This document shows, piece by piece, positions 60,370-64,000 of a stretch of 64,000 nt of DNA. The DNA is from Megascapheus bottae (lineage: Eukaryota > Chordata > Mammalia > Rodentia > Geomyidae). Within the stretch, counting starts at the first letter, position 1; each line of letters starts with the position of its first letter. The DNA lies in contig JANJXV010000037.1 of the NCBI GenBank assembly GCA_024803745.1, positions 10,369,001-10,433,000 of the forward strand. Direction: 5' to 3'. Below the pieces are notes generated by a model, which worked only from the letters and a program-made list of their open reading frames with translations, was not told the origin of the DNA and did not search any database. Both the position numbers and the translations under genes were made by a program.

Positions 60370-60925
60370 AGACCAACATTGGGCTAGTGTCTTATACCTA
60401 CAAACCTAGCTAGTTAGAAGACTAAGATTGGGAGGATTTCAGGGGCCGGCCTAGGCATACACATACGACTTCTTCTTGAGCACTGTGGTACATTCTCACA
60501 TGTCATTCCAGCTATCTGATATGCTGAGACTGAGAAGGTTGAAATTCTAGGCAGCCAGAGCAGCCTAGAAGTCCACAACTTGCAGTCCACAAGACTCCAA
60601 CTTAATGAACAGAAGTTAGGCTTGGCCGTGCACGCCTGTCATCCCAGCTATGATGGGAAGTACAAAATAACAAGACTGTGGGACACACCTGAGGCTGGGC
60701 ACAAAGTGAGATCCGATCTCAGAAAGAGGGAGTGAACCAGTGGGACAAGTTCACCACAGAGGGAGTCTCACCCTTCCTATTTTACTTAGCAAGTGGAACT
60801 ACTAGTAAATTTTATCTCTAACCAGAAAAAAAGAAAGAAAGAACTAGTCTGAAATGTGGCTCAACAGTACAGTGTCTGCCTCGCTAACATGAGACCCTGA
60901 GTTCAAACCTCAGTACCACCAAAAC
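60370..60925 (+). mobile_element. Old B1-B1-ID composite region
   Basis: B1-like unit (gggctagtgtcttatacctac), second B1-like unit (gccgtgcacgcctgtcatccc, from about 60620) and ID unit (tgtggctcaacagtacagtg ... gagttcaaacctcagtacc, 60846-60923). Diverged, with extra sequence between units. Confidence 0.5.
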
Positions 60926-61896
60926 TAAAATAAGAAGACCTGGAAGAAGCAATACCCTCAACAAACTTAGGAAAGTAAGAGTTCTCCAGATGAAGGCAGT
61001 CGGGGATAGAATGGTGCCAGGTGCTTCCATCAGAGGAAGCCACCCACAAGGCCATGTGGCCAGTCCCTAGAGGGCAGGAATGGGGAAGCAAGAGGTGACA
61101 GGAAATCGAGCCTGCAGGTCCAAGAAAGAATCAGGATGGGATTATTGGGGTTTGAAACAGGATGGTAAGATGTGAATTCTGAAATACCATCTGCTATGTA
61201 GACACCCACTGTTAAGGGTATAGGAGATGGGGCAAAGATTTAGAAGTCCTAATCTACCAGAAAGGGAGATAGATTGAATTGTAGGGCATGGCTGGAAATG
61301 GAGAAAGGTCAGTCATCAGGATAAGGACTTATCATGATAAGTCATCATTCACAAGGCTAGCAGTGCTGGGGGGGAAGGGGAGAGGAATACAGTTGAGAAC
61401 AAAGGGCAATCAGACAGCAGCCCAGGGCAGATGAGGAAAGTCGGGGGAGGGAGGGAAGGGACCAGAGAGCCAGGAGAAAGGAGACAGAAGTGGAGAGGAA
61501 ACTGAGTGTCACCCTGGGGCCAACAAAGAATATGTTTTAGTTAGACTAAAATGAAAAATTTTTGCCAAAAAAAAAAGGAACAAATTACCACCTGATCCTA
61601 ATCAAGCCTCAAGCTTTCCCTCCAATTCCAAGAATCCATGGGAAATGGACAAACATGTAAAATAACACCGTGAGGATACCATATTGAACACATGGGGAAT
61701 CTCCCCAGGATAAATGGCTTAGTTTCTTCGGCAAATATGTGGCCCTTTAAAAGGGAGGTAGCCAAGTGTAGTGAGGCAGGCTGGTTGGTAATCTGGAAGT
61801 AGAAGATCAAAGGCACTTGCCTCCAAAACATGAGGCTCTTAGTGAAACCCAAGTATGGGGTCAGAAGGGAGGACTATTATGATTAAAAGACACTTC

Positions 61897-61985
61897 AGAA
61901 GGCTGGTGATGTGACTCAGTGGTAGAGAAGCTATCAAAGTGTGCAAGCACAAGTTCAAATCCCCCCAGTCAAAAAATAAAGAAAT
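61897..61985 (+). mobile_element. ID-type monomer
   Basis: ggctggtgatgtgactcagtggtagagaagc ... acaagttcaaatccccccag + A-rich tail. Confidence 0.65.
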
Positions 61986-61999
61986 AACTCTTAAGAAAC

Positions 62000-62235
62000 A
62001 TAAGGCCAGATGCAATATTTGGCTCTTGTTCTAATTTGAACAAACAAACCATTTTTAGACAGAGAAAATTAAACACGGACTGAATGTTTAAGATGATTAG
62101 AATATTTTTTTATTTAGTTTAAAAAATACAATGGAATTATAATTATATTTTAGAAATTTCTTTACCTATTAGAACATTAAGGCATTTTTGTATGCAATAA
62201 TACAGTATTTGAAATATGTTTTAAAATACTTTAAC
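62000..62235. other. A/T-rich intronic stretch, origin unknown
   Basis: Strongly A/T-rich sequence without recognised repeat or frame, immediately before a SINE cluster. Confidence 0.5.
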
Positions 62236-62238
62236 ACA

Positions 62239-62643
62239 GGGCTGGGAGCATAGCCTAGAGGTAGCATGCTTGCCTAGCATGGGCAAAGCCCTGGAGTAGA
62301 TTCCCCAGAACCACATACATAGAAAAAAAACAGAAGTGGCACTGTAGCTCAAGTGGTAGAGTACTAGCCTTGAGCAAAAAATGTCCAAGGGCTGAGAGTT
62401 TGGCCTAGTGGTAGACTGCTTGCCTAGCATGCACGAAGACCCAGGTTCAATTCCTCAGTACCACATACATAGAAAAAAGCCGGAAGCGATGCTGTGGCTC
62501 AAGTGGTAGACTGCTAGCCTTGAGAAAGTCCAAGGACAGTGCTCAGGCCCTGAGCCCACGCCCAGGACTGGCAAAAAAAAAAAAATGTCCAAGGACAGTG
62601 CCCAGGCACTGAGCTCAAGCCTGAGGACTGACATATATATATA
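62239..62643 (+). mobile_element. SINE A split by a second SINE A
   Basis: Left piece 62239-62390 (gggctgggagcatagcctagaggtag ... gccttgagc); right piece 62595-62643 (acagtgcccaggcactgagctcaagcctgaggac, short TA tail). Confidence 0.92.
62391..62579 (+). mobile_element. SINE A nested in SINE A
   Basis: gctgagagtttggcctagtggtagac ... cccaggactggc + A tail. The perfect 15-bp duplication aaaaaatgtccaagg lies at 62376-62390 and 62580-62594, inside the host element. Confidence 0.95.
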
Positions 62644-62656
62644 CACATTAGCACAT

Positions 62657-62890
62657 AAACCAGACACCAGTGGCTCACACCTGTAATCCTAGCTACTCAG
62701 GAGGCTGAGATCTGAGGATTGTGGTTCAAACCCAGCCTAGACAGGAAAGTTAACCACCAGAAAACAGGAAGTGAAGTTGTGGCTCAAAATAATAGAGTAC
62801 TAGTACTAGCCTTGAACAAAAGAGCTCAGGGACAGCACCCAGGCCCTGAGTTGAGGCCCTATGATTAACACCAACGTCAATAACAAAAGC
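62657..62890 (+). mobile_element. SINE B
   Basis: cagacaccagtggctcacacctgtaatcc ... aagttaaccaccag (middle deletion) ... gagttgaggccctatg. A fragment of another right end follows to about 62930. Confidence 0.87.
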
Positions 62891-63763
62891 CAAGCCAGAG
62901 TGAGAGTCCTAAGTTCAAGCCCTAGGACAGGCACCCCCTGCCTCCCCTCCCAAAAAAATAAAAAAGAAACTTTAGCAAATGGATAAAAGACCTATGCTGT
63001 AATAGAGGAAACAAGATTCGGGGGGGGAAAAATGGATAACTTTGAACCTATGGAGTTTCATGTATTATTTTCTCTGCTTTTGTGTATGACTGAAATTTTC
63101 ATAATAAAATGTTTAAAGAGGTAAAGCATTCACCTAGGATCTGGTTTGACCTCCCAACTCCATTAGAAGAAAAAAAGGTTAGTAACTACAAGAAGTTAGA
63201 CATGCTACTAAAGGTGACCTGGGCAGCAGCCAGCAGATTCAGAGGCCAAGTAAGGAGGAGAGAGAAAGGGGCCTTCCCTGCCAGAAAAACCTGAGAACTC
63301 TGACTAAGGCAGGGACAGATTCTTGAGTGGCAGATGCCTGCAGAGAGAGAAAAATCCTCCCCGGGGTGGGGGGGTGGGGAATCCTGCAAGCTGCCAGAAG
63401 ATAGGAGGGGGCATTTGGAGGCCAGAGAAGAAGGTGTGATTTTTCAAGCTATGACTGCAAGGAGCCCCTAGAGCAGGAATGACAAGGAAGCCACAGAGGG
63501 TGGAAGAGGCTGGAGCCAGAAGAGGAGCTCAAAGTATGGGAGGCCAAGTCTGCTCTGCCCTTCTCAAAGCCTTCTTGGAATAACAGAGGCATTCTGTATA
63601 GAAGGGCCTGAGGCTGGAGACATACTGCAGTTGACAGATTCAAGCAGTGCCCCAGTCCTCATCCCCAGTCTCTGTCCACTATACTCCATTTGCCTAGCTC
63701 CCTTTGCATTCACCCTGAAGTCCTAAGCTTGGGCCTTGGGGTTTCCAGACACTCACTTTGTTT

Positions 63764-63790
63764 CTTGTTGTTGTTGTTGTTTTGTTTTTT
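63764..63790. repeat. (TTG)n
   Basis: Short ttg run before the SINE poly-T. Confidence 0.85.
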
Positions 63791-64000
63791 TAAATCTTCA
63801 ACACAGGGTCTGAATGCTGTCCCTGAGCTTTTCTCTGCTCAAGGCTAGCACTCTACCACTTTGAGCCATCAGTCCGCTTGTGGTTTTCTGGTTTTCATTG
63901 GAGAGAAGAGTCTCATGGACTTTCCTGTCCAGACTGGCTTTGGACCATGATCCTCAGACATTAGCCTCCTGAGTAACTAGGATTACAGACATGAGCCACC
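63791..64000 (-). mobile_element. SINE B, cut by the window end
   Basis: Reverse complement: ctgtccctgagcttttctctgctcaagg ... ggactttcctgtccagactggc ... ggattacagacatgagccacc; the head runs off the window. Confidence 0.88.

Overview
This is nuclear genomic DNA of a placental mammal, almost certainly a rodent. Genes are split into short exons with GT/AG introns, and the DNA between them is full of SINEs, L1 fragments, MIR remnants and microsatellites. Two abundant young SINE types dominate. SINE A is a dimer of two tRNA-like (ID-type) units. SINE B is a B1-like head joined to the same ID-like right half. From memory these fit the Geomyoidea/Castorimorpha branch (pocket mice, kangaroo rats, gophers, beaver). 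The species cannot be fixed from the sequence alone.

Left part (about 4.7-26.65 kb, + strand): the 3' half of NRG2 (neuregulin 2). Present are the shared first EGF exon, two alternative exons that finish the EGF domain (alpha at 10750, beta at 11213), a 24-nt microexon at 16149, the juxtamembrane/transmembrane exon, three cytoplasmic exons and a GC-rich terminal exon with 3' UTR. Reading phase is kept at every junction. The 5' exons (N-terminus, Ig domain) lie before base 1.

Middle (26.65-29.27 kb): a short intergenic gap between two convergent gene ends. It holds only repeats and no recognisable gene.

Right part (about 29.27 kb to the window end, - strand): the 3' half of PSD2, an EFA6-family ARF6 guanine-nucleotide exchange factor. 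Eleven coding exons, listed from the 3' end, run from 31148 to 60218. They encode about 434 C-terminal residues: most of the Sec7 catalytic domain with its glutamate finger, the PH domain and the coiled-coil tail. Upstream exons lie beyond base 64000. The 12.7-kb intron at 43470-56200 is a dense SINE/L1 landfill with nested insertions.

The two genes are unrelated in function: NRG2 is an ErbB3/ErbB4 ligand and PSD2 is a membrane-traffic GEF. As far as I recall they are also tail-to-tail neighbours in human 5q31. No new gene system is visible. The most interesting points are the NRG2 splice architecture (microexon behind a 190-bp CT tract, and a possible read-through isoform), a SINE sub-lineage with a shared diagnostic change, and an older B1-B1-ID heterotrimeric SINE.
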